From Puccinia triticina (lineage: Eukaryota; Basidiomycota; Pucciniomycetes; Pucciniales; Pucciniaceae): a stretch of 64,000 bases of DNA. The translations under genes were made by a program, and so were the position numbers. The stretch spans positions 3,100,001 to 3,164,000 of the forward strand of contig NC_070570.1 in NCBI RefSeq assembly GCF_026914185.1, given 5' to 3'. Shown here piece by piece: positions 10,311 through 21,552 of the stretch (the first letter of the stretch is position 1; each line of letters starts with the position of its first letter). The notes under the pieces were generated by a model that was given only the letters and a program-made list of their open reading frames with translations, was not told where the DNA came from and made no database searches.

Positions 10311-11177
10311 AGATGCAGGACTCGTCCACAACACCGTCCCCAAAATGGGTGGCCGAGCCAAGAAAGAGCCACTTTCGGAGCTATACACGAACCAAGGCAG
10401 GCTGCAGGGCTCAGTGAGGACCGATGGAAGTGGATAACAGTCCTGAGTCGGATGCAGAGCGTGTCTGAGAATCTGACAAGGGTCCAGTTGAACCATCAGG
10501 ACTTGGGCTTGCGAGCGTTGATCAGTAGTCTGAGTTGTGCGGTTTTCATCGTGAAGGACACGTATCTCGTTGTCCCTTAACCGCAGCAGACTTAACGCAT
10601 TCGTCGCCGACTCGCCTCTACTCACGTCGGCTTCGTGATCACTGCCTTGGTCTACGTACCCCCCAAGTTGACTTCAACAGAACAATCAGTTTGTGCCTTG
10701 TACAACACCTTGATTCTTGCTGATGAACATCCCCTATCTGCTTAAAATACCTGCATACTTTTGCTTGTTCTCTAATGTTTGTTGATTTATAACTCCTACT
10801 CAGTCTTCCTCACACAATGTGCACATACATTCTTGCATCTGTATTGGCTTGAGACCGAGCTTAAAACATGGGCTGCTCCGCTCCGAGAATCGCGCGACCT
10901 GCTCATACCCCAACGCGCGAGCAAACCTCCTGGGAGGGACTCTGTCTGTCTTGAGAGCCATGTATTTAAGCCAATCCTTCCTCCTTCTGGCGGTGTTGAT
11001 TAATGTGATTTCTTTTTCACGATCTCGGTTGCAAGGTGTCGACTCAAAACCACCCCGAGACAATCCTGTTATCTAGTTACTCTCCAGAAGCCGTCGGCCG
11101 CGGAGTCTGTTCAATCAAGTTGATGCACAACTTGGGCATCAAGCTCAGTGTGGCTGGGCGAGTCTAAGTTTATGTAG
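10311..11177. other. Intergenic, no supported gene
   Basis: Overlapping open frames exist on both strands at about 10215-10625. The corresponding part of duplication copy 1 is not open, and no domain is visible. I treat them as chance frames. The stretch may hold upstream control sequence for the duplicated gene that follows. Confidence 0.45.
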
Positions 11178-12450
11178 ACTCCAGAAATTCTCATGTTCCC
11201 TCTCTTCCTTGCCGATCTGTGATTGCTGCAAGTGGATCTCGATTTCGAATTTTGTACATAGCTGGAATCTCGGGCAAAATTCCGGTAGACTAGGTATCTA
11301 TGTATTCAAAGGTGACGAGTGCAGCGGCAAGAATTCAATAGTTTTTGCTCTCTTTATTTTTTGCCTTTGTTGGCTATCCAGCCGTTGAGCGTTCCTTTTA
11401 AATCGCTAGTCCCGTTGATGTTGTCCTTTTGTCGTGTTTGTGGTATATGCATGTAATACATACAGAGTTTTAGCTGGAGTTTCAGACCTATTCAGACCCG
11501 CTCGGTGGATTGATGACTCAGCGGTGTTCAGCCATTTCTGACTTTTGGCTGACTCGGCTCTGCTCAGTTTTCCCTCCGCGCGCGAGTCTCGGCTGATTTA
11601 AACCCCCCGTGACGTTGCCCCTTGTCTCCCCCTCCCCCTCCCCCTCCTCCCACTTCCCCTCTCCCAGCACGGCCACCAGCACCCCGCGCCCACACACCCA
11701 CCTCCTATCTTCCCAACAACACTCCCAGCCCCTCCAGAACCCCACACCCCTCATCTCCAAACTCGGATCAACACAACCGGCTATCAACACATTCATCCTC
11801 TCCCCTCTCCTGTCGCGATCTGACCTGCTTGGCTCTGTTTTCTGTATCATTATCCTTATCTGATCTCTATTTATCTACTCCCCGCTAAGTTCAACTCAAT
11901 CTACTTGGATCGGGCCATCTGTCATCGGGAGAAACAGCTCAAGAGCCACCAAGACAACAATCGAAGAAGTCATGTCGTCCTCTCGGCTCTCGTTGCGTCC
12001 CTCGCCCTCACGACCCAAATCTTCCGGCAGGAAAGCAGCTCTACTGCCTGCTCAAATCCCTCTCCCGCCGTCGCCTCCCGCCTCAGATGGAATCGAAGAT
12101 CCCTTCGGTCCGCAATCACCCCAGCGGGGATCCTCCCGTCGAGTCTCCCCACGAGCTAAAACATCCGCGTCTCGGCAACCTGTCCCCCAACCTCCACGTC
12201 GCCGCAGCACCCATCTGGCGCTCGAGGCGGTCGTCGAATCCAAGCAAGACATCGGCCGAACGCGCTCCAGGAAGCGTTGCGTGCTTGCAGACCAGCTCGA
12301 CTCCAGCTCGCCTCCCACGAGTCCGACCAACAGGAAATCCGCCCGGACTACTAAGCGAGTCAAGCTTTCCCAAGCATCTCCTGCTTGTCGATCGCCACCC
12401 TCTTCGCCCATTCGTGCCCCCAGAGATACTCCTAATAACCCGTTCCTTGT
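11178..12450 (+). repeat. Tandem duplication copy 1 (promoter plus first exon)
   Basis: The 1273-bp segment starting ACTCCAGAAATTCTCATG recurs immediately at 12451-13719. The copies are almost identical apart from a 4-bp deletion in copy 2 (GTACATAGCTGG against GTAGCTGG) and at least one base change. The junction at 12450/12451 joins the middle of exon 1 to the start of the repeat. The near identity points to a recent event. Confidence 0.9.
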
Positions 12451-12562
12451 ACTCCAGAAATTCTCATGTTCCCTCTCTTCCTTGCCGATCTGTGATTGCT
12501 GCAAGTGGATCTCGATTTCGAATTTTGTAGCTGGAATCTCGGGCAAAATTCCGGTAGGCTAG
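11972..12562 (+). pseudogene. 5' truncated duplicate of the Ser/Pro-rich gene
   Basis: Same start and the same first 159 or so residues as the gene at 13241 (MSSSRLSLRPSPSRPKSSGR onwards, to NNPFLV). It then runs through the duplication junction into non-coding sequence and stops after a short unrelated tail. It keeps the full upstream region, so it could be transcribed and make a truncated protein with the putative nuclear localisation signal but without the C-terminal half. It is more likely a by-product of the tandem duplication than a working gene. Confidence 0.8.
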
Positions 12563-13719
12563 GTATCTATGTATTCAAAGGTGACGAGTGCAGCGGCAAG
12601 AATTCAATAGTTTTTGCTCTCTTTATTTTTTGCCTTTGTTGGCTATCCAGCCGTTGAGCGTTCCTTTTAAATCGCTAGTCCCGTTGATGTTGTCCTTTTG
12701 TCGTGTTTGTGGTATATGCATGTAATACATACAGAGTTTTAGCTGGAGTTTCAGACCTATTCAGACCCGCTCGGTGGATTGATGACTCAGCGGTGTTCAG
12801 CCATTTCTGACTTTTGGCTGACTCGGCTCTGCTCAGTTTTCCCTCCGCGCGCGAGTCTCGGCTGATTTAAACCCCCCGTGACGTTGCCCCTTGTCTCCCC
12901 CTCCCCCTCCCCCTCCTCCCACTTCCCCTCTCCCAGCACGGCCACCAGCACCCCGCGCCCACACACCCACCTCCTATCTTCCCAACAACACTCCCAGCCC
13001 CTCCAGAACCCCACACCCCTCATCTCCAAACTCGGATCAACACAACCGGCTATCAACACATTCATCCTCTCCCCTCTCCTGTCGCGATCTGACCTGCTTG
13101 GCTCTGTTTTCTGTATCATTATCCTTATCTGATCTCTATTTATCTACTCCCCGCTAAGTTCAACTCAATCTACTTGGATCGGGCCATCTGTCATCGGGAG
13201 AAACAGCTCAAGAGCCACCAAGACAACAATCGAAGAAGTCATGTCGTCCTCTCGGCTCTCGTTGCGTCCCTCGCCCTCACGACCCAAATCTTCCGGCAGG
13301 AAAGCAGCTCTACTGCCTGCTCAAATCCCTCTCCCGCCGTCGCCTCCCGCCTCAGATGGAATCGAAGATCCCTTCGGTCCGCAATCACCCCAGCGGGGAT
13401 CCTCCCGTCGAGTCTCCCCACGAGCTAAAACATCCGCGTCTCGGCAACCTGTCCCCCAACCTCCACGTCGCCGCAGCACCCATCTGGCGCTCGAGGCGGT
13501 CGTCGAATCCAAGCAAGACATCGGCCGAACGCGCTCCAGGAAGCGTTGCGTGCTTGCAGACCAGCTCGACTCCAGCTCGCCTCCCACGAGTCCGACCAAC
13601 AGGAAATCCGCCCGGACTACTAAGCGAGTCAAGCTTTCCCAAGCATCTCCTGCTTGTCGATCGCCACCCTCTTCGCCCATTCGTGCCCCCAGAGATACTC
13701 CTAATAACCCGTTCCTTGT
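12451..13719 (+). repeat. Tandem duplication copy 2
   Basis: Second copy of the 1.27-kb unit. It continues without a break into the rest of the intact gene, so this is the arrangement that preserved function. Pyrimidine-rich CCTCCCC and TCTCCC tracts at 12895-12940 may belong to the core promoter. Confidence 0.9.
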
Positions 13720-14291
13720 CAAAGCCGGCGAGAAACCGCGCCGGGCTGGCGCCCGACGCGACGAAGAACACCGCAAATTGGTCTATGTCTTGTTTGTCTC
13801 TTTTCCCAACTGTTATCCTTTTTCCCCGTTCGGCCTGAGTTCTAATCGCCACATGCTTTCTTGTTGCTCGTTTTCCCGTTCCTTGATACAGCCGAGGAAA
13901 ACGAATACCGTATGACACGACGGAGGACTTGAACCACGCCGGAGGATCCCCGTTTGGCTCGTCGTGTCCGAAGCTCTTGTTCCCGTCGCCGCCGAGTCCC
14001 GGGCCCGCACGGAAGCTGAAGTTCACGGACGAGGACGAGATCTTCGGCGGGAGTGGTGGGGGAGGACAGATGAGTCCCAGTCGGGCCAACCAACGCGACC
14101 GCACCCAGCTCGGCTACCAGACCCCCAAACGCGACAACAACAAGGCTAAAAATCGTCCCGACGGCTCCCACATGCTTCCTACCCCTCAGAGTAGACCTCG
14201 ACGCTCGGTCGTCCCTCCGGCTTCTTCTTCTCGTCAAGTCCTCGCTCACCCCGTCAAGACCGGTAAAACCATGGCTAAGGCTATGAGATGA
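13241..14291 (+). CDS. Serine/proline-rich basic protein, probably nuclear, unknown function
   Basis: Two exons, 13241-13791 and 13892-14291, with a 100-bp intron (donor GTTTGT, acceptor GATACAG). Phases match and give about 316 residues. The N-terminal half is low complexity, rich in S, P, R and K with many SP and TP sites. The basic string TTKRVKL resembles a monopartite nuclear localisation signal. Across the splice junction lies a less disordered block RKLVYVFRGKRIPYDTTEDL, followed by a glycine-rich and again SP-rich tail ending in basic residues. The composition suggests a disordered nuclear protein phosphorylated by proline-directed kinases, but I do not recognise the family. Its promoter and exon 1 are duplicated immediately upstream. 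The start is chosen because it is the first ATG after the 5' region shared by both copies. Confidence 0.65.
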
Positions 14292-15014
14292 TCGTCTGCC
14301 CTCTTTTTCTTTTTGAATTGCTTTTGTTTCTACCTCCCTCTTTTCGTTGACCCTGTCTTGGAGCTTGATCGCCTCTAGTCTTTAACTCATCCAGATCCTA
14401 CTTAAAAACTACAAAATCTATCAAAAAAAATACAAGTCTATGATATATGTACCCCCTTTTCTTTCTTGTCCCGTTGATGAACGACCGATCTCTAAAAAAC
14501 CCTACCCATACTGCTTGAATTATATACCTACACATACACTCTGGTTCTCTTCCTTATCCTTATACATTCTTGTTGTGAGAAGTAGAGATGAATTCTTTGA
14601 AAAAACCAGAACTTTACACAATTAGGTAATTAGGTTTTCCCTGATTTATGTTTTCGCACTCCTCTTGATATTCATCCATCCTTCTTTGTGTAGATATGTC
14701 TTTGGTTGTTCTATTATCAGTATGACATGCGCTTGGTGGTTATTCCCTTTGGTTGTTTGGTTTCTTGTTGATCGATCAATCAAGACAATTAAGAGACCTT
14801 TAATGGAAGAAGGTTGTTTTGCAGATTCTTGAGGACTTGTGTGCACACAGAGTGGTCTTCAAAATTGAAATCAAGAACTCACAAAATCATCATTCCATAC
14901 AGCTGTTGTGTAAAAGCTTGTGGTTTTCTGCACTTTTTTATTTTTTTTTCTGACCCAATTATTTTTTGTTCACCCTGGCTCAATGGCACAGGTCACTCCT
15001 GAACAGGACTGGTT
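14292..15014. other. 3' flank and intergenic DNA
   Basis: The 3' untranslated region of the preceding gene probably lies in the first 150 bp. The rest is AT-rich without a supported gene; short frames lack features. Confidence 0.45.
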
Positions 15015-15640
15015 CTAACTTAACTAAGTCCCTCCTCGGGGGTGCGAAGCGACCTCCGAAGGAGGGACTTATGACTTATGTCACACTTCTTGCCTGAGAG
15101 ATTGGGGCTTTTGTGGCTTTTTATGCCATTTTTTCCTTTCTCCCTTCACACCGGAAAAACTAGGCAGCCTTGGCTGGAGCCCTGAAGGGTCAAGATAGCT
15201 GAACATCTTGGCTTTGTGTCCCTGTCCTCATGATGAGGATTGGATGCAGGGGCTGCAGTGGCCAAGGCCTCTTAGGCAGCAATTATAAACGCAAATTCGA
15301 GATTTTTTCGAAAAGTAACTGAAAAGATTTTCAAAAGAAATTACAATTTTATTTTATTTTCTTTTCTTTCAAATATCTTTTGATTGAATTTCAGATCATT
15401 GGGTGCAGTTATAAACACCCAATGCCACGCGTCCACAAAGCGTGTACATAAGACTCAAGAGCCTGTAGCCAGTGTACCACGCAAGCCACCTCCGTTATTG
15501 GAACGGACATGGCTTAATCGTGGAGCCTCTCCACCACACTGCAATACATAGCCAGCCTCCTGGGGTTTCTGCAGCGCCAGTATCCTCCTGGGTGGAACAA
15601 GACAATTTCTGAGTCGTCTGCCAAAGCCACACCGCTCACG

Positions 15641-16942
15641 ATGCTACCTCCCCCGCTCCTCAACATCAACACCTCGAATCAGTTGATGGCCTTTTGGTTC
15701 TCCAATCAGCACCCGCACGAAGAGGTTTATATACGAGCAACCCGGCAGGTGTTTAAGCGACCCCCCCGATGGGAGCCATGGAACGATCCCCTCATGCCAC
15801 ACACGAGATTTGTTGAATATTTCCGGATGTCCTTGGCCAATTTCCACTGGCTAGCCGACAGCTTACAAGATACTTTGCAGCTCGATCCCTTGCGGCGTGG
15901 AGATCCGCTATCCGTGGAGGCTCAGGTTGCCGTTGGCCTTTATCGGCTTGGCCACGGGTCCTGTTATGTTACGATTGGCCACGTTTTTAGCATTGGCAAG
16001 GAAACGGCTGATAAAGCGTCTGCGCGGTTTGTTACTGCCGTCCTGCAGACGTTCAGGTTGAATACCGTCAGGTGTGTGCTTCTGTAATCCTCTCCCAACG
16101 TCTATGACTGATCCCTCCCATTGATGCCAGCTTTCCTCGTCTGGACAATCATGAACAATGGGATGAGATCAAAGCATCTTTTGAAGAGAAGCATGGAATC
16201 CCGGACATTGTTGGTGCGATTGACGGGACGCACATCCCGTTGGCCATGCCGGCAGAGGATCGCTGGAAAGGGTATGTCAATAGGAAAAGTTGGTTGTCCA
16301 TTGTGTTCCAATGCGTCGTGGACGGTGACGGTAACTTCCGTAATGTACATTCATTAGCTCTATTTTCCCTGCCCTTTGGCTGTTCAGCTTGGGTCACTGA
16401 TACTTTTGGTTCAGGTCAGCGGGGGTGCCCCGGGCTCCATGCACGATAGCCGACTGTTTCGGCGTTCACAACTGGGTCATAGTCTTTCACCAGCCTCGCC
16501 AGTTGCGCTGATGATACCTGAGGGCTCTTACCTCATAGGCGACGCCGGCTATCCATCTAACGTCAGGATACTGGTACCGTATCCTTCACTGGCGCGCGAA
16601 GACAATGTGGATTTCAACTTCATCCACTCTTCAACCAGGATGGTTGTCGAACGGGCCTTTGGTCAGCTGAAGAATCAATTCCGGATCCTCCTGACGGCAC
16701 AAAAGGCCAAGCCCCTTCGAGCCAGAAATAACACGTTTGCCTGTATGATTCTTCATAATCTCTTACAAAGACGAGGCTCTCTCTACCTTCAAGTATGGGA
16801 CGAAAGGAGCTCTAATGAGGATCTTTTTAACGAGGTACCCGCGGCCGATGCGCGCGCTGGGGACAGAGCTGGCTATCAGCCTAATCCTCCAGTTGAACAC
16901 ATGAACTCAATTAGGGATAGGCTCCGGTCTTATTTAGTGTAG
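15641..16942 (+). CDS. PIF/Harbinger transposase (DDE_Tnp_4 type)
   Basis: Three exons, 15641-16071, 16131-16344 and 16415-16942, joined by 59- and 70-bp GT-AG introns in matching phase, giving about 390 residues. The N-terminal part has a helix-rich region (RFVEYFRMSLANFHWLADSL) followed by a likely DNA-binding segment. Exon 2 holds the first catalytic aspartate in GAIDGTHIPL. Exon 3 has GSMHDSRLF, the second aspartate in LIGDAGYP and the glutamate in TRMVVERAFGQLKNQ. Harbinger transposases cut and paste the element and need a Myb-like partner for import and end recognition; that partner is encoded 2 kb away on the other strand. All catalytic residues are present. The C-terminal 50 residues are less conserved in kind. 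Confidence 0.88.
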
Positions 16943-17872
16943 TTAGCTTCTTGTGATTAAAGTAATCCATCAAATCATATGGCGATGCTATTCTTCCAGT
17001 GGCGGCTGAGCCGCTGCTTCCAATGCCTCCGCGGCGTCCATGGATCTGATTAAGATCTTATTGCTATTAATCCTGTGGCCGCTGAGCCGCTGCGTCCAAT
17101 GCCTCTGCGGCTTCCCAAGCCGCCACTTCGTCTAATGCCACCCCCGTTTGACATCCCGCGGCGTCCATGGCTTGGCGGATCCGGGCCATCGCATCACGTG
17201 ATGCCCTCTGCACGTCATCTGGGGAGTCGTATTCCTCCAATGATATCGTTGAATGACAGGATGACATGGGCTCACGGATGCCCCATGCCGTTTCGGAGGA
17301 GTATACCGCCGTGCTCTCATCAGTCCGCTCCGATGACACAAGGACGGGGCTGCTGACGGGTTGGTGATTCTAGCAGTGTTTACCATGGTCAGTGATAGGA
17401 TCATTGGTGCCCAGCGCCTGAAGATGGTTGCTAACCTGTTCGGATATGGACACATATTCATACCCCTGCTGGGGACGGGTACCATTGCATTGGTCTGCTG
17501 ATGGGGCTAGCCCGGTCGTGCCAAGGACTCGCGTGTGAAGGGCTATTGTCTCCTGCTCGTTTGAATCCGGGATGCTAGGGTTGTGGGCTGGGTCAAATTG
17601 CTGGGAGCTAGAGGCCTCGGGAACACTGGCGGCGTCTTTTGTGTCGCCCATGTCTATGGATGATCCCTTGGCGGTGTCCTTGGGAGTTGGGGGCTGCGCG
17701 TCAAACCTAGTAGAAGCCCATGAAACTAGGGATGAAGCGTGGCCCACAGTCCAGGTGGATCCGGACCCCCCCAGCCAGAAGACCTCATCCGGCATCTCCC
17801 TGATCAGCCTATTCCGATCCGTCCGGTCAATCCTCTGCCATTGTTCACCCACACAACACATCATCATCAACA
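16943..17872 (-). CDS. Hypothetical protein region inside the Harbinger element
   Basis: A minus-strand frame of 167 codons (17370-17873) reads MLMMMCCVGEQWQRIDRTDR and is rich in S, P, D and E afterwards. A second open stretch (17067-17339) contains SLEEYDSPDDVQRASRDAM. A GTAAAC donor at the end of the first could link the two, but I could not make the phases agree with confidence. The plus strand is also partly open. A small unknown accessory gene of the transposon is possible. Two diverged direct repeats of CCGCTGAGCCGCTGC occur at 17005 and 17080. Confidence 0.35.
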
Positions 17873-17877
17873 TTCAA

Positions 17878-18275
17878 ATGACACCAGTCCAAGGAATCTT
17901 GTGGAGCTCTGACGGGGTCAACGGTGGGCCTCCTTCAATGACCATACTCATTGATTGGATGTCCACTGGAGACAATTATCAGCGGTGGCATGGATTAGGG
18001 TCGCAGGCTGCAAAGCGCGCAATGTCCCAGGAGATACTCAGGGAGTTGGCCGTCTACGGGATTAACAATCGCAAGGCAACAGGTCAGCCCTCCGGCTTAT
18101 CTGATCATTTGCATGTTCCTCCACTGACGCACCAACCACCATTGTAGAGATATGCCTTTGGATTTTCTTCCTTGAGCAATCCTACAAGGAAGCCGCGGCG
18201 TTCCGCCGCGCCTCAGTGGGCTCCCAATGGGGCATTGATCCAACAGGTCGCCGAGTATCCGTGGAATGTCAGTGA
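17878..18275 (+). CDS. Small Harbinger-associated protein, unknown function
   Basis: Two exons, 17878-18082 and 18148-18275, with a 65-bp intron (GTCAGC...TTGTAG). The phases agree and give about 110 residues. The protein begins MTPVQGILWSSDG, continues GGPPSMTILIDWMS with DNYQRWHG, and ends in a helical block LEQSYKEAAAFRRAS before SQWGIDPTG. The W...GGPxSM...L.WL....NY..W pattern gives the impression of a compact DNA- or protein-binding domain, and I recall similar short proteins in rust genomes, but I cannot name a family. It lies 0.9 kb downstream of the transposase on the same strand and inside the element's TIRs, so it probably moves with it. Confidence 0.6.
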
Positions 18276-18753
18276 ATGCCAGTGATCTCGGTCGTCATCA
18301 TTTTCATGGCAATAAAATCCTGACAATGCCTCTGATCCTCCACACAGCTCATACCCGGCGCATTTGCAGGCACTGGGATTGACTTAACCCAATTTTGGCC
18401 CCGTACGAGGCCATCTCAATGGAAGATTGAATCAGAACTTAGATTCCATATTAGAGCTTTTACCAACTTCTTCTGATTAGAGACATGTTCCGAGACACTT
18501 AGAAGCAAATAGATAACAGCTATTTTGCCAACAGTATAATGCTTTTCTGATAGAGAAAACAAGGAGAAACCTCGAGAATAATCAGCCAAAGCTACTGGAG
18601 AGTTGCAAGGAAAAGCATATGGAAAAGAATATGGTCCATAAGTAATTCTGATGGGGATAAAATAGAGAATGATCTGTAATAATATGCAGAAGCCACAGGA
18701 GGGTGATAAATCTAGTGATTGACAGCATGCGAGGCAGCGCGTAACATGAGGTA
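18276..18753. other. Non-coding interior of the Harbinger element
   Basis: Convergent 3' ends of the small plus-strand gene and the minus-strand Myb-like gene. No additional frame is supported. It probably holds the terminators of both transcripts. Confidence 0.5.
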
Positions 18754-20632
18754 CTAATTCCTGTTGGCCAGATTGCCAAGCATGGTCAACATGGCAGTCT
18801 CAAATAGTTGCCGGGATTTCTCCTGTGCGGCCCGATCGGATGCCATGCGCTCCTGGTTGGCCTCATATCTTTGTGCCTCTTCTTTGCGGGCCTCTTCATG
18901 CACCCGACGATCATCCTCTTGAACCTGAGCTCGTCGTTCGGCATTCTCGCGTTCCAACTTGAGATGGCCCTTGGCAATCGCCCGTGCGGCCTCTGCATCC
19001 TTGAAGGTCGCCGCCCGCGTGGCTTCTTTCTGATCCTCGCGCTTCTTGGCGTGTGCACGTTCATCCGCCCGCAACTGGTCCTGTCGCCGGCGATCCTCGT
19101 CCTGTCGCCGGCGATCCTCCATCATCCATAGGCTTGACGTCTCCTGGGCCTTTTGCATCATCACGAGCATCCCGGCCGCAGTGGTATCTTCCGGCTTGAC
19201 GACCTCAGTACGACCGCGGCGTCGTGCAGACAACTCGACAACCCTTGGGGGCTGCGGGGCCGGCGGCATCGGCAAGCTAGTTGGAGGGCGGTTCAATGGC
19301 TGAGATGAAGGGATTGGCGGGAGAATTCCCGCGGGCTGAGTCAATGGCTGCGACAAAGGTAGAACGACAGGGTTTGTGTCAACCCCAGCCGCCTCTGCCG
19401 CCTCAGGTTCTGGGTCGGATGGAGGATTGAGGGCTAATTCTGCCGCGGTCAACCCGGCCTCGCCTTGGTGGTCCCGGGCGGCGGTTGCGGCATCCGAGTT
19501 GCTGATTGGGTCCTCCCCACCCCCCTCTGGGCCAATGTCAGCAACCAAGGCCGCCAAGTTGTTTGAGATCTCTTCATGCCCGTAAGCTACCGTGGCCGCG
19601 TTGTCACCATGCATCGAGGAGATGTAATGCCAATACTGGAAGAGAGCAGATGGATTGGCCACGCATCCCATAGAGATAATGAGCACGAAGGGAAACTTAC
19701 CGATGCAGGAAAGCTCTTCTGTGTGAGTACTACATATAGCCCACCACTGCCCGAATGGGATAGCATATTGTACACCTCCTAGGTGCGCATCATGGCAGAG
19801 AGTGCATCAGTTTCCATGTGCACGGATCCAGTAAGAGCTGCCTACTTACTTTCCAAACTCCCATAACCACTCGGTAACGCCGGGCCAGGCTGTCCTTAAC
19901 CCGGTCCGCTATCAAGGGGTAAGCCTCGCGCGCTGGATTGCATTGGTTATAGTAAGTCACCCAGTTCATGTAGCCTGGGCGGACACGATCAAGCTCGTCA
20001 AACTCCGTTTTGACCTCGTTGTACCACTGCAATAGTTCCAGAGTGGCTTCCTCCGTCCACAGCGAGCGAGGCGTCGGCGGAGGCGTTTCTGCGGCTATGA
20101 TGGCCGCGCGAACACCCTTGTGTAGTTTCTTGAGGCGCACCGCTTCAAGCCGCTCGGCCGTGATCCTGGCGCGATCCGCCTGCTTTTGAGCCTTGAGGGC
20201 CTCAGCAGCGTCGATTTCCGCCCGGGTTCTGTTCTGCTGGCGAGTCGACGATGATGCCACTCGGGCTCGAGTCGACGATGATGCCACTCGGGCTCTGCCT
20301 CTAGATCCCCCGCCACGAGATCCACCGCCACGAGTGGTGCAGGGGCCCCTTGCAAAAGCATTAGTAGGGCTGATACCTGCTTGCAAACCTGTGATTGCCT
20401 GCGCAGATTGGCCAACGGTATTGTCGTTCGAAGACCCCAAAGAACCTGGGGTCTGGAGCAATCCGGCCGGGGTGTTGGAATTGACAGGCGTGCGCTGTCC
20501 ACGGTTAGGCAAGACCGGTTCGTGGTCCTGAGGTGAGTTGGGATTGTCGACGTGGGCTGACCCTGATAATAGGGCAGGATCAAGGCCAAAAGAGGCAGAG
20601 CCTTCAATATCTTGATGCTGCTGAGTGGACAT
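18754..20632 (-). CDS. Myb/SANT-like Harbinger accessory protein
   Basis: Minus-strand model with three exons: 19850-20632, an 18-bp micro-exon 19701-19718, and 18754-19635. All junctions are GT-AG (two GTAAGT or GTAAGT-like donors) and every exon length is a multiple of three, giving about 560 residues. The N-terminal 150 residues are disordered with an RGG-like patch (GGGSRGGGSRGRARV). A Myb/SANT-like block follows, RSLWTEEATLELLQWYNEVK to SLARRYRVVMGVWK, with spaced aromatic residues. The C-terminal half is proline-rich and then a long charged coiled coil (repeated RRRQDEDRRRQDQ and EERRAQ-type heptads). In Harbinger elements this protein binds the ends and brings the transposase to the nucleus. 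Two tandem RVASSSTRA units in exon 1 show a small recent duplication. Confidence 0.75.
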
Positions 20633-21458
20633 TGTGTCAGATGGCAGTGGATGGATGATGGATTGTGGGGTGAGCAGATATGGGAGTCAGATGACTGTTG
20701 GTGGTGCAGAGGGGATGATGGATGGCGGATGGGGGAACTGTGTGAAGATGGCTTGGTTGGGCGGTTTCATAGCTCTGCCGACCTCCGCCGCCCCAAAATA
20801 CAGGAAATAGTATTGGGAACGGCACCAATGACCTGCAAACGGTACAGATGTACAATTCATCTATACTCATAAATGACTTTTGGAAATTTGAAAGTTTCAA
20901 TCCCGCCTCCTGCGGTTCTGAAGATTTTTTGTAGTATTTTTGAAATAAAATACATTTCAAAAAAAGTTGAATAGAACTTTGGGAAAAGTTCGAATACTTC
21001 TCAAAAATATTTCAAAAAGGTGTTTATAATTGCTGCCTTAACCAGAGCATGGAGAGCTTGGTTCCTGTGTAATTGAATTGAGAAACCATACTGTTTTCCG
21101 TGGTCAGTTCAATCCGCACAGCATACAGCTCAAGGAACCTTGAAAATACATAACTTTGAAGGGTCATGGAGCAACAATGGTTGGACTTCCAGGAACATGT
21201 GTAGCGGCAAAAGATAGGGAAGAGGGAGACAAGTTTGATGATCCAAAGCGCATGCCTGGGGCCCTTTGGGAACAGGGTCAAAAATTGAAAGGCACAAAAT
21301 TGCCTGCAAAAACATTTGGAAGATTGGAATCTCTCAGGCCAAAATGTGGACATTAGTCCCAAGTCCCTCCTTCGGAGGTCGCGCTTTGCGCGAGGGCGCT
21401 TCGCGCCAGCCCAGGCTGTACCAGGGCCCTCCGAAGTGGGGGACTTGTGTTAAGTTAG

Positions 21459-21552
21459 GGACTGGTTGCCCTGCTGCAAGCTTAACTAAGCCACTTGTGG
21501 TGAGCAGGTCTGGGCCATAAGCAAGAACACAAAGCTTGTGTGAGACAAGCGT
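21459..21552. other. Short spacer between TIR elements
   Basis: Anonymous sequence between the AAGTCCCTCC element and the TAGCG-rich element. It ends in the 7-bp target duplication caagcgt. Confidence 0.5.

Larger units (their letters stand above)
15275..21037. mobile_element. Complete PIF/Harbinger DNA transposon
   Basis: Terminal inverted repeats GGCAGCAATTATAAAC with the exact complement at the right end, flanked by a 3-bp target duplication tta (15272-15274 and 21038-21040). Together with a DDE transposase containing GAIDGTHI, this is diagnostic of PIF/Harbinger. It carries a transposase and a small gene on the plus strand and a Myb/SANT-like gene on the minus strand. The spliced frames are open with no obvious breaks, so it may still be able to move. 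Subterminal AT-rich blocks contain repeated TTTCAAAA/TTTTGAAA words. Confidence 0.9.
15015..21458. mobile_element. TIR element (CTAACTTAAC...AAGTCCCTCC) hosting the Harbinger transposon
   Basis: The left arm CTAACTTAACTAAGTCCCTCC faces a right arm whose complement reads CTAACTTAACACAAGTCCCC. Each arm continues into a GC-rich hairpin built on AAGTCCCTCC and GGAGGGACTT with CTTCGGAGGTCGC inside. Without the 5.76-kb Harbinger insertion this would be a MITE of about 0.7 kb. The outermost bases and the target duplication were not fixed. Confidence 0.5.

Noticed and set aside
10215..10625. Overlapping 116- and 136-codon frames on opposite strands
   Set aside because: The matching part of the older duplication copy near 5250-5400 is not open, and no domain or splice structure supports either frame.
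11518..11888. Frames over the pyrimidine-rich upstream region (also 12787-13157)
   Set aside because: Low-complexity products from a duplicated promoter or 5' UTR region. They are open on both strands because of base composition.
17370..17873. A confident spliced gene from the two minus-strand frames in the Harbinger element
   Set aside because: The candidate donor and acceptors did not give matching phases, so only a low-confidence hypothetical region is reported.
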